Positions 1 to 6,011 of a stretch of DNA of 9,626 nucleotides are shown here, piece after piece. Made by a program: the position numbers and the translations under genes. The notes below the pieces were generated by a model that was given only the letters and a program-made list of their open reading frames with translations, made no database searches and was not told the origin of the DNA. Each line of letters begins with the position of its first letter. The first letter of the stretch is position 1. The stretch is from CAYTCZ01 sp964436315 (GTDB lineage: Bacteria; Actinomycetota; Thermoleophilia; Gaiellales; Gaiellaceae), in contig CAYTCZ010000138.1 of assembly GCA_964436315.1 (NCBI GenBank), forward strand, positions 1 to 9,626, given 5' to 3'.

Positions 1-618
1 CCTGCTCCGAAACTCGAGCCCGCGCTCGGTGAGGAGATCGCCGCCGCTGCCGTTGGGCTCGCAAAACATGTCAAGTACGGGAACGCGGGGACCGTCGAGT
101 TCCTCGTCGATGCCGAGGCGTCTTTCTTCTTCATCGAGATGAACACGCGGATCCAGGTGGAGCATCCAGTTACCGAAGCCGTTACGGGAATCGATCTCGT
201 CAAAGAACAGCTCCGAGTCGCGGCTGGAGATGCACTGAGCGTCAATCAGGGCGACCTCGTGTCACGAGGCGCTGCAATCGAGTTTCGAATCAACGCCGAG
301 GATCCGGGCAACAACTTCATGCCGTCGCCCGGAGAGCTCACGGTCTTTCGCACGCCGGGGGGACCCGGCGTGCGCATTGATACCGCCTGCTTCGAGGGGT
401 ATCAGATCCCCCCGTTCTACGACTCCCTGATCGCGAAGCTCATCGTTTGGGGCCCGAGTCGCGAGGACGCTATCGCGCGGGGGCAGCGGGCTCTGGGCGA
501 GTTCGAGATCGAAGGCGTGATGACGACGGTGCCTCTGCACGAGCGACTACTCGGCGACGAAACGGTTAGGCGCGGCGGCTACGACGTCGATTTCCTTGAA
601 CGTCTGCTGAGCGACTAG
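1..618 (+). CDS. accC: Biotin carboxylase subunit, C-terminal part (cut by the window start)
   Basis: The frame is open from base 1, so this is the last 205 residues of a roughly 450-residue protein. Biotin carboxylase uses ATP and bicarbonate to carboxylate biotin on a carrier protein. The visible part has the FIEMNTRIQVEHP active-site block at residues 44-56, and RINAEDP from residue 96. Counting a constant offset of 242 from E. coli AccC, the catalytic or metal residues E288, N290, R292, V295, E296 and R338 correspond to E46, N48, R50, V53, E54 and R96 here, all conserved. The typical C-terminal PGGPGVR and PPFYDSLIAKL segments follow. It ends soon after the biotin carboxylase domain, with no fused carboxyltransferase or biotinyl domain, so it is the stand-alone type. 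It converges on a PxpA-family gene, which suggests a role in a lactam or oxoproline cluster rather than, or as well as, acetyl-CoA carboxylase. That role is inference. Confidence 0.95.
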   Translation, partial: PAPKLEPALGEEIAAAAVGLAKHVKYGNAGTVEFLVDAEASFFFIEMNTRIQVEHPVTEAVTGIDLVKEQLRVAAGDALSVNQGDLVSRGAAIEFRINAEDPGNNFMPSPGELTVFRTPGGPGVRIDTACFEGYQIPPFYDSLIAKLIVWGPSREDAIARGQRALGEFEIEGVMTTVPLHERLLGDETVRRGGYDVDFLERLLSD

Positions 619-643
619 CCGAAGACCGCTGGCAAATTGACCG

Positions 644-1420
644 CTACGTCGCGACCGCCTCCTTCAGTGAGGCAAGCGGTGTGAGTTCCACTCTCGCACT
701 CTCGAGTTCGCGCCGAATCGCCTGCGCGATTGCCGGCGCGTTCGGTGCGTCGCCGTGCACGCAAACCGACTTCGCCTCGAGCTCGAGGTCTCCGCCATCG
801 AGCGTCTCGACTTTGCCCTCGGTCACGAGTCTGGCGGTCCGCCTTGCCGTCTTCTCTGGATCGCGCAGCTGCTTCACCCGTTCGATGACCAACGAACCGT
901 CGGCGGAGTAGTCGAGGTCGACGTACCCCTCCGGAACGAATCGAACGTTCGCTTTCCTCGCGGCCTCTGCGACGGTTTCGCCCGCAAGCAGGAGGATGAC
1001 ATCGTCGCCCACCTCGGCGACGGCATCGGCGACGGCCTGGGCGAGTTCAGGGTCGGTCTGCACCATCGTGTACAGGGCGCCGTGTGGCTTGACGTGCTGA
1101 AGTGTCCCTCCGGCTGCACCCGCGAACGCCGACATCGCCCCCGCCTGGTAGAGGACGTAGTCACGTAGTTCGTTCGCCGACACGGCCATACGCCGGCGCC
1201 CGAATCCGAGCAAGTCGGGGAGCGCGACGTGGGCTCCAATCCCGACACCGTTGTCGATTGCGAGTTGAACCGTCTCTCTCATCACGACCGGATCTCCGCC
1301 GTGAAATCCACAGGCGATGTTCGCCGACGTGAGTTGCGGCATGAGGGCAGCGTCGTCCCCGAGCGTCCAGCGTCCGAACGATTCGCCCATATCCGCATTG
1401 AGATCAACCTGGAGAGCCAT
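644..1420 (-). CDS. pxpA: LamB/YcsF family protein (5-oxoprolinase subunit A-like)
   Basis: This 258-residue protein has the usual length of the LamB/YcsF family. Known members (PxpA) act with PxpB and PxpC in ATP-dependent cleavage of 5-oxoproline to glutamate; others are called lactam utilization proteins. Visible family blocks are DLNADMGESFGRW (residues 6-18), ANIACGFHGGDP (33-44), GFGRRRM (72-78), VKPHGALY (110-117) and VCVHGDAPNA (219-228). Two blocks deviate from the form I know for E. coli-type PxpA: GAHVALPD at 62-69 instead of GAHPSYPD, and EGYVDLDY at 164-171 where an Arg usually follows the Asp. The start is the ATG at 1420 because GGAGGT lies four bases upstream; a TTG twelve bases further out overlaps that site. 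No pxpB or pxpC is inside the window. It is convergent with accC and divergent from the cupin gene. The family is certain; 5-oxoproline as substrate is not. Confidence 0.88.
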   Translation of the reverse strand: MALQVDLNADMGESFGRWTLGDDAALMPQLTSANIACGFHGGDPVVMRETVQLAIDNGVGIGAHVALPDLLGFGRRRMAVSANELRDYVLYQAGAMSAFAGAAGGTLQHVKPHGALYTMVQTDPELAQAVADAVAEVGDDVILLLAGETVAEAARKANVRFVPEGYVDLDYSADGSLVIERVKQLRDPEKTARRTARLVTEGKVETLDGGDLELEAKSVCVHGDAPNAPAIAQAIRRELESARVELTPLASLKEAVAT

Positions 1421-1424
1421 AGCC

Positions 1425-1430
1425 ACCTCC
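1425..1430 (-). promoter_or_regulatory. Ribosome binding site of pxpA
   Basis: On the minus strand GGAGGT sits four bases before the ATG at 1420. It decides the start: an in-frame TTG at 1432 would place this site inside the coding region and has no better site of its own. Confidence 0.75.
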
Positions 1431-1452
1431 AACAGAGTTCGGAGCGGGGCGC

Positions 1453-1458
1453 ATTGTA
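1453..1458 (-). promoter_or_regulatory. Candidate -10 element for pxpA
   Basis: Read on the minus strand these bases are TACAAT, five of six matches to TATAAT, 32 bases before the pxpA ATG. The -35 hexamer at normal spacing is poor (about TTCTAG), so the call rests on the -10 alone. It overlaps the -35 candidate of the divergent cupin promoter. Confidence 0.35.
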
Positions 1459-1481
1459 ACCGGGCGAGAGTGCTCTAGAAT
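1454..1481 (+). promoter_or_regulatory. Candidate promoter of the cupin gene
   Basis: TTGTAA (1454-1459, four of six to TTGACA) and TAGAAT (1476-1481, five of six to TATAAT) are separated by 16 bases. The ATG lies about 55 bases downstream, leaving room for a short leader. The nine bases TAGAATCGC recur in the promoter candidate before hyuA. The hexamers are imperfect and a GC-rich host may use other sigma consensus sequences. Confidence 0.45.
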
Positions 1482-1483
1482 CG

Positions 1484-1521
1484 CCCCTCCCGGGTCTGGG
1501 GCCCGGCATCCACGAGAGGGG
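1484..1521 (+). other. Potential stem-loop in the cupin mRNA leader
   Basis: CCCCTC (1484-1489) can pair with GAGGGG (1516-1521), enclosing a second stem CCGGG (1490-1494) with CCCGG (1502-1506) and a seven-base loop. The strands stack directly on the 5' side; a nine-base bulge (1507-1515) lies on the 3' side. The structure ends exactly where the AAGGAG ribosome binding site (1522-1527) starts, so it could modulate translation. There is no T tract, so it does not look like a terminator. In a GC-rich region such pairing can occur by chance. Confidence 0.35.
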
Positions 1522-1533
1522 AAGGAGAAGGAG
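1522..1533 (+). promoter_or_regulatory. Purine-rich ribosome binding site of the cupin gene
   Basis: AAGGAG occurs twice in tandem (1522-1527 and 1528-1533). The first copy is eight bases before the ATG and is the workable one; the second is only two bases away. This supports the start at 1536. Confidence 0.7.
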
Positions 1534-1535
1534 CC

Positions 1536-1862
1536 ATGGCTGACGTACCACGCGTGGTCGCGTTTAGCGCCGTGGAGTGGGAAGAGGAGGCGCCCGGGAT
1601 CAAGGCGCGTGCCGATCAACTCCTTGGACAACGGTGGGCGATCGTTGAATACGAGAAGGGTGCCTGGCGAGAGGAGTGGTGCACCGACGGACATCGCGGA
1701 CTCGTTCTCGAGGGCGAGATCGAATACGAGTTCGACGACGGCACCGCTCCGTTGACCGCCAAGCAGGGCGAGGCGTTTCGCCTGCCTGACGGGAGCGGCC
1801 ACCGCGGCCATAATCGCGCTGACCGAGCAACCCAGCTCTTCCTCATCGATGATCCGGCCTAG
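1536..1862 (+). CDS. Small single-domain cupin protein
   Basis: A 108-residue protein, just long enough for one cupin beta-barrel. The second cupin motif, G(X)5PXG(X)2H(X)3N, is matched exactly by GEAFRLPDGSGHRGHN near residues 77-92. The first motif is altered: before the LVLEG strand the segment reads EEWCTDGHRG, so the usual HXH...E positions hold Glu, Cys (or Trp) and His. A metal could still be held by Cys/Glu and the His residues, or the protein may be non-enzymatic. There is no signal peptide or membrane segment, so it is probably cytosolic. It is transcribed away from pxpA and is followed after 80 bp by hyuA, which has its own promoter candidate. The function is unknown; small cupins include isomerases, dioxygenases and ligand-binding proteins. 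Confidence 0.85.
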   Translation: MADVPRVVAFSAVEWEEEAPGIKARADQLLGQRWAIVEYEKGAWREEWCTDGHRGLVLEGEIEYEFDDGTAPLTAKQGEAFRLPDGSGHRGHNRADRATQLFLIDDPA

Positions 1863-1885
1863 ATGACGAGCGAGCCGGCTACTGC

Positions 1886-1915
1886 TTGTCGCTGATTAAT
1901 CACGGTCGTTAGAAT
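1886..1915 (+). promoter_or_regulatory. Candidate promoter of the hyuA-hyuB operon
   Basis: TTGTCG (1886-1891, four of six to TTGACA) and TAGAAT (1910-1915, five of six to TATAAT) are separated by 18 bases, 28 bases before the hyuA start codon. The -10 region and the next three bases (TAGAATCGC) are identical to those of the cupin promoter candidate. An AT-rich palindrome fills much of the spacer. Confidence 0.5.
1893..1902. promoter_or_regulatory. Perfect 10-bp palindrome, candidate operator
   Basis: TGATTAATCA is its own reverse complement and lies between the -35 and -10 candidates of hyuA, a position where a bound repressor would block RNA polymerase. It is AT-rich in a GC-rich background. 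No regulator gene is visible in the window, so the binding protein is unknown. Confidence 0.4.
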
Positions 1916-1942
1916 CGCGTTCCCCTAGGGAAGTCAGGTCTC

Positions 1943-3979
1943 ATGGCGAAGTTACGAGTTGCCGCCGACGTTGGCGGCACGTTCACGGACATCTGTGTGC
2001 TTGACGAAGAGAGCGGCGCCGTACGCGTCGCCAAGGTGCCGTCGACGGCAGACCCAATCGAAGGGGTCCTGAGCGGCGTCGACGAGGCAGGCGTCGATCT
2101 GAAGGACGTCGTCCTGTTCTCACACGGCACCACCGTGGCGACCAACGCCCTCATCACGCGGCGCTTTCCGCCGGCTGCGATGGTTACGACCAAGGGCTTT
2201 CGGGATGTCATCGAGATCCGCCGCGGTACGAAAGAGGATCTCTGGGATGCCTACGCCGACGTCGCGCCGCCGTACATCCGCCGTCGCGATCGGTTCGAGG
2301 TCACGGAGCGCATCGACTTCTCGGGCAAGGTGCTCGAGCCGGTCGACGAGGACGAGGCTCGGCGCGTCGCCGAGATCCTGCGGAAACGCGGTGTTCGGAC
2401 AGTGGCTGTCTGTTTCATCAACTCGTACGCGAATCCCGAGAACGAGAACCGGATGCGGGAGATCCTTGCCGAGGAGCTCCCCGAAGCCATCGTCTCGACC
2501 TCGAGCGAGATTCAACCCGAGATTTTCGAGCACGAGCGTTTCTCGACTGCGGTCTCGAACGCCATTCTCGCTCCGCTCGTCGGGAGCTACACACGTCGCC
2601 TCGAGGACAGCCTTTCGGAGGCTGGCTACAGCGGCGACCTCCTGCTGCTCCACTCTGGCGGAGGAGTCATGACGCCGAAGTCGGCCGAGCAGTTGGCTGT
2701 TCGACTTGCGGCGTCAGGGATCGCGGCCGGGGCGATCGCGTCTCGTCACATCGCCACGCTTTGCGGTTTCGAGAACGCCATCGGGCTCGACATGGGTGGA
2801 ACTAGCACGGACATCTCGCTGGTCTACAAGGGACAGGCCCGAGTCACGAACGAGTGGACCGTCGAATACGGCTATCCAATCCGATTCCCCTCAATCGAGG
2901 TCTTGACCATCGGCGCCGGGGGAGGATCCCTTGCCTGGCTCGACGAGGCGGGTGCACTCAGAAACGGGCCGCAGTCCGCCGGGGCCGATCCGGGTCCGGC
3001 GTGCTACGGCCAGGGGGGCGAGGAGCCGACGAATACGGACGCCAACCTCGTCCTCGGTCGCCTTGCCGAGCGGCTCATCGACGGGGCGATGACGCTCGAC
3101 CTGACGGCGGCACAGCAGGCGATCGAGAGCCGGGTCGCCGATCCGCTGGGTCTAGAGCTCTCGGCGGCAGCCCAGGCCGTCATCCAGGTCGCCAATGCGA
3201 ACATGGCGGACGCGCTACGGCTAATCTCGATCCGCCGTGGCTACGATCCGCGAGAGTTCGCCCTTGTTGTGTTCGGCGGGGCCGGCCCACTGCACGGAGC
3301 GGCGCTCGCCCGCGAGCTGTCGATCCCCACCGTGCTCGTACCGCCGAATCCAGGCATCACTTCGGCCCTCGGCTGTCTGCTCGTTGACGTTCGCCACGAT
3401 CTCTCCGAGATGTTCCTCGGGAGCACGGCCGACGTCGATCCAGCGGAACTCGAGCGCAAGTTCAGAGCACTGGAGGAGGAGGCCCGCGAGCGTCTGCAGG
3501 CAGAGGGCGTTCCTGAGGATGGCATGGAGCTTCGGCGTTCCATCGACATGCGCTATCTGGGCCAATGGCGGTCGATGACGATCGATGTCGGCTCCCCGCT
3601 CGACTCGCTCGATCAGGCCATCGAGGACTTCCACGCCGAGCATGACCGTGAGCACAACTACCGGAGAGACGACGCTCCGGTCGAGATCTACCGCCTCAAC
3701 GTCCAGGCGTTCGGAATAACTCCGAAGCCCGAGCTCGCAAGGGAGCACCCAAACGGTGCGATGCCGCGACCTCTCGGTCGCCGCGAGGTGGTCTTCGACG
3801 AGACGGAAGGCCCGGTCGAGACGCCCGTCTTCCGACGTACTGATCTCCATGCGGGCGTCCGAGTCGAGGGACCGGCGGTAATCGAGCAGCTGGATTCGAC
3901 GGTCCTCGTGCCACCGAACATCGAGGCCGAGGTCGACGAGTGGCACAACATCCGCATGACGATTCCGGAGGCCCAGTAA
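1943..3979 (+). CDS. hyuA: Hydantoinase/oxoprolinase subunit A (ATP-binding half)
   Basis: This 678-residue protein has normal length for HyuA and the beta half of 5-oxoprolinase or acetone carboxylase-type enzymes. The family couples ATP hydrolysis to opening or carboxylating a cyclic amide, imide or ketone, working with HyuB. The first phosphate loop is DVGGTFTDI (residues 9-17), followed by HGTTVATNAL (61-70), the second phosphate loop GLDMGGTSTDIS (281-292), GAGGGSLAWLD (324-334), SAGADPGPACYG (345-356), TDANLVLGRL (365-374) and FGGAGPLHGAALA (444-456). D9 and D283 sit where caprolactamase CapA has its ATP-site aspartates. There is no signal peptide, so it is cytosolic. AGGGAAG nine bases before the ATG is a modest ribosome site. 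The stop codon overlaps the hyuB start. The substrate (hydantoin, N-methylhydantoin, oxoproline or a lactam) cannot be told from motifs. Confidence 0.93.
   Translation: MAKLRVAADVGGTFTDICVLDEESGAVRVAKVPSTADPIEGVLSGVDEAGVDLKDVVLFSHGTTVATNALITRRFPPAAMVTTKGFRDVIEIRRGTKEDLWDAYADVAPPYIRRRDRFEVTERIDFSGKVLEPVDEDEARRVAEILRKRGVRTVAVCFINSYANPENENRMREILAEELPEAIVSTSSEIQPEIFEHERFSTAVSNAILAPLVGSYTRRLEDSLSEAGYSGDLLLLHSGGGVMTPKSAEQLAVRLAASGIAAGAIASRHIATLCGFENAIGLDMGGTSTDISLVYKGQARVTNEWTVEYGYPIRFPSIEVLTIGAGGGSLAWLDEAGALRNGPQSAGADPGPACYGQGGEEPTNTDANLVLGRLAERLIDGAMTLDLTAAQQAIESRVADPLGLELSAAAQAVIQVANANMADALRLISIRRGYDPREFALVVFGGAGPLHGAALARELSIPTVLVPPNPGITSALGCLLVDVRHDLSEMFLGSTADVDPAELERKFRALEEEARERLQAEGVPEDGMELRRSIDMRYLGQWRSMTIDVGSPLDSLDQAIEDFHAEHDREHNYRRDDAPVEIYRLNVQAFGITPKPELAREHPNGAMPRPLGRREVVFDETEGPVETPVFRRTDLHAGVRVEGPAVIEQLDSTVLVPPNIEAEVDEWHNIRMTIPEAQ
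3967..3971 (+). promoter_or_regulatory. Ribosome binding site of hyuB inside hyuA
   Basis: GGAGG lies within the last codons of hyuA, seven bases before the ATG at 3979. With the TAATG stop/start overlap it indicates translational coupling and equal production of both subunits. It rules out the in-frame GTG at 3940. Confidence 0.8.
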
Positions 3980-5949
3980 TGGCGACTGAACCACGCACGT
4001 ACACGCTCGACCCCGTGACGTTCGAGGTCCTGAAGAACGCGTTCGTCACCACCGTCGACGAGATGGCGGAGCAGATTCTGCGTACCTGCCATTCGTTCGT
4101 GATCTACGCACGTGACTTCAGCAATGCGCTGTGCGACACGGAAGGCGACACGATCATGCAGGGCAGCCAGGACATCGCCGTTCACGTCGGCACGCTGCAT
4201 TTCACGGCGAAGGCGATCATCGACGCGTTCGGCGATGACATGCATCCGGGTGACGTCTTTGCGATGAACGACCCGTACGTGGGGGGTACCCACTTCAACG
4301 ATGTCCGCATGGTCCGTCCGATCTTCCATGAGGACGAACTGATTGCGTTCTCACTCTCGAACGGTCACTGGGCTGACGTGGGTGGCAGCGTGCCAGGCTC
4401 GTTCGACATCAACGCCAAGGAGCACTTCCAGGAAGGTCTGCGCATTCCGCCGATTCGCGTCTGGGACCGCGGTCGATATCTCGAAGACATCGTCCGGATG
4501 ATCGTTTCGAACACGAGGGCTCCGAGCGCTGCTGAAGGAGATCTCCACGCGCAAACCGAGGCGACAGGCGTCGCCGAACGCGAGATTCTCCGGCTGGTCG
4601 AGAAGTACGGGCGCGACACCGTTGTGACCGCGTTCTCAGAGGTTCAGGACTACGTTGAGCGGCTGACACGCCAACGGGTTGCCGAGCTCCCCGACGGCAC
4701 CTGGGAGACCGAGGACTACATGGATCTCGACCCCTCAGGCGAGGAGGCCTTGATCCCGATCAAGGTCAAGCTTACGATCGACGGCGACCAGATCCACTAC
4801 GACCTTTCGGAGTCCCATCCGGCCGTCGGGTCGTTCCTCAACTCGGCGTTCGGAACGACGTTCTCCGGAGTCATCGCCGGTACGAAGACCTTCTTCCCGG
4901 ATGTGCCCCTGAACTCCGGCTTCTACCGGGTCGTCTCCGTCGACATGGGACCTCCGGGAACGGTTGTTAACGCACAGTGGCCCGTCGCGGTTACCGGCTT
5001 CTGTTCCGGTCCGTACGAGAAGATCATGAATGGGATCTTCGAGCTCTGGTCGCAGATCATGCCAGAGCGAGCCCTCGCGTGTTCGTTCAATCTCGAGTAC
5101 CTGCTCGTTGGTGGACGCGACGGCCGAATGCCGGACAATCCGATGTTCATGTGGTACGACTGGATGGTCGGCGGCTGGGGAGGCCGGAACGGGAAGGACG
5201 GCTCGAACGGCACTGCGCCGATCTTCGGTGTGGGCTTGGCCGTGCAGCCTCTCGAGGGGCAGGAGCGCCTCTGTCCGGTGCTGACTTCCGAGCACGAGTT
5301 CGTTCCGGATTCGGGAGGTCCCGGGGAATTCCGGGGTGGCCTTGGTGTCGAAAAAGGCGCGCTCCTAGGGGAGGCCGACAACACCGTTATGTCCTACCTC
5401 TGCGACCGCGCCCGTTCGGTCACCTGGGGCATCAACGGCGGGTTGCCGTCGATTCCTCACGGCGTGTGGCTCAACAAGGGCCACAAGGACGAGGAGTTCC
5501 TCGGTGCGGTCTTCTCGGGCGTCCCGGTCAAGTCCGGTGACTCTTTCACTCGACCCTCGGCAGGCGGCGGAGGGTTCGGTGATCCGCTCGATCGCGATTC
5601 GGAAGCGGTGCTGGCCGATGTTGTCGACGACTATGTGACCGTCGAAAGAGCGCGCAAGGACTACGGCGTTGTGGTGAACGAAGTGGACGCCGACCTCGCG
5701 GAGTACGAGATCGACACTGCAGCCACCGAGCGCGAGCGCGAACGAATCCGTTCCGAGCGACTCGGGTGGCTGGACGAGGATCCGAGTTCAATCGCTGATC
5801 GCTACCGTTCGGGCGAACTCGACGTATTCGACGTCGTTCGCCAGTACGGAGTGATCCTCGATTGGGGAACGGGCGAGCTCCTGCCGAAAACAACCGAGCA
5901 GTTCCGGACGATGCTACGGCGGCGCGCCGCCGTCCACTGGCAGAGCTGA
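3979..5949 (+). CDS. hyuB: Hydantoinase/oxoprolinase subunit B (metal-binding half)
   Basis: A 656-residue HyuB-family protein and partner of HyuA. It starts with the usual LDPVTFEVLKNAF block (residues 10-22). The metal region reads NDPYVGGTHFNDV (97-109) and SNGHWADVGG (127-136). H105, D108 and H130 have the spacing of the Mn ligands of acetone carboxylase as I recall them (H150, D153, H175), and D46 may match a further ligand known in caprolactamase CapB. Later blocks are the glycine-rich GGWGGRNG near 395-402, SGGPGEFRGGLG near 444-455 and GGGGFGDPLDRD near 529-540. After that core an acidic, charged tail of about 115 residues ends in TGELLPKTTEQF (631-642) and an arginine-rich helix; similar tails occur in some HyuB proteins. 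It follows hyuA with a one-base overlap. The enzyme complex is well supported; the substrate is open. Confidence 0.93.
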   Translation: MATEPRTYTLDPVTFEVLKNAFVTTVDEMAEQILRTCHSFVIYARDFSNALCDTEGDTIMQGSQDIAVHVGTLHFTAKAIIDAFGDDMHPGDVFAMNDPYVGGTHFNDVRMVRPIFHEDELIAFSLSNGHWADVGGSVPGSFDINAKEHFQEGLRIPPIRVWDRGRYLEDIVRMIVSNTRAPSAAEGDLHAQTEATGVAEREILRLVEKYGRDTVVTAFSEVQDYVERLTRQRVAELPDGTWETEDYMDLDPSGEEALIPIKVKLTIDGDQIHYDLSESHPAVGSFLNSAFGTTFSGVIAGTKTFFPDVPLNSGFYRVVSVDMGPPGTVVNAQWPVAVTGFCSGPYEKIMNGIFELWSQIMPERALACSFNLEYLLVGGRDGRMPDNPMFMWYDWMVGGWGGRNGKDGSNGTAPIFGVGLAVQPLEGQERLCPVLTSEHEFVPDSGGPGEFRGGLGVEKGALLGEADNTVMSYLCDRARSVTWGINGGLPSIPHGVWLNKGHKDEEFLGAVFSGVPVKSGDSFTRPSAGGGGFGDPLDRDSEAVLADVVDDYVTVERARKDYGVVVNEVDADLAEYEIDTAATERERERIRSERLGWLDEDPSSIADRYRSGELDVFDVVRQYGVILDWGTGELLPKTTEQFRTMLRRRAAVHWQS

Positions 5950-5956
5950 GCTGCAC

Positions 5957-5993
5957 GCGACACGACGGGTTCTTCGGCGCTGTTCTGTGTCGC
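5957..5993. repeat. Inverted repeat between hyuB and the DUF3179 gene
   Basis: GCGACAC (5957-5963) is mirrored by GTGTCGC (5987-5993), a perfect seven-base stem with a 23-base spacer, in the 62-bp gap between the two genes. There is no T tract, and the long loop argues against an intrinsic terminator. It may be a protein site, an RNA hairpin or chance. Confidence 0.25.
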
Positions 5994-6011
5994 TCCGGCA
6001 TCAAACACGAC

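Noticed and set aside
619..643. Terminator between the convergent accC and pxpA stops
   Set aside because: The 25-bp gap shows no strong hairpin followed by a T tract.
1420..1432. TTG start for pxpA at 1432
   Set aside because: It would run through the GGAGGT site that is well placed for the ATG at 1420, and homologues start near the DLNADMGE block.
3940..3979. GTG start giving hyuB 13 extra residues
   Set aside because: GGAGG seven bases before the ATG at 3979 and the TAATG overlap with hyuA favour the later start.
3221..3994. 257-codon open frame on the minus strand opposite hyuA
   Set aside because: It is antisense to clearly conserved hyuA codons, as is common in GC-rich DNA, and its translation shows no recognisable domain.
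5957..5993. Intrinsic terminator after hyuB
   Set aside because: The stem is only seven pairs with a 23-base loop and no T tract, so it is listed only as an inverted repeat.
5862..6011. TTG start giving the DUF3179 protein 50 more residues
   Set aside because: It lies inside hyuB, and the lipoprotein signal peptide begins exactly at the ATG at 6012.
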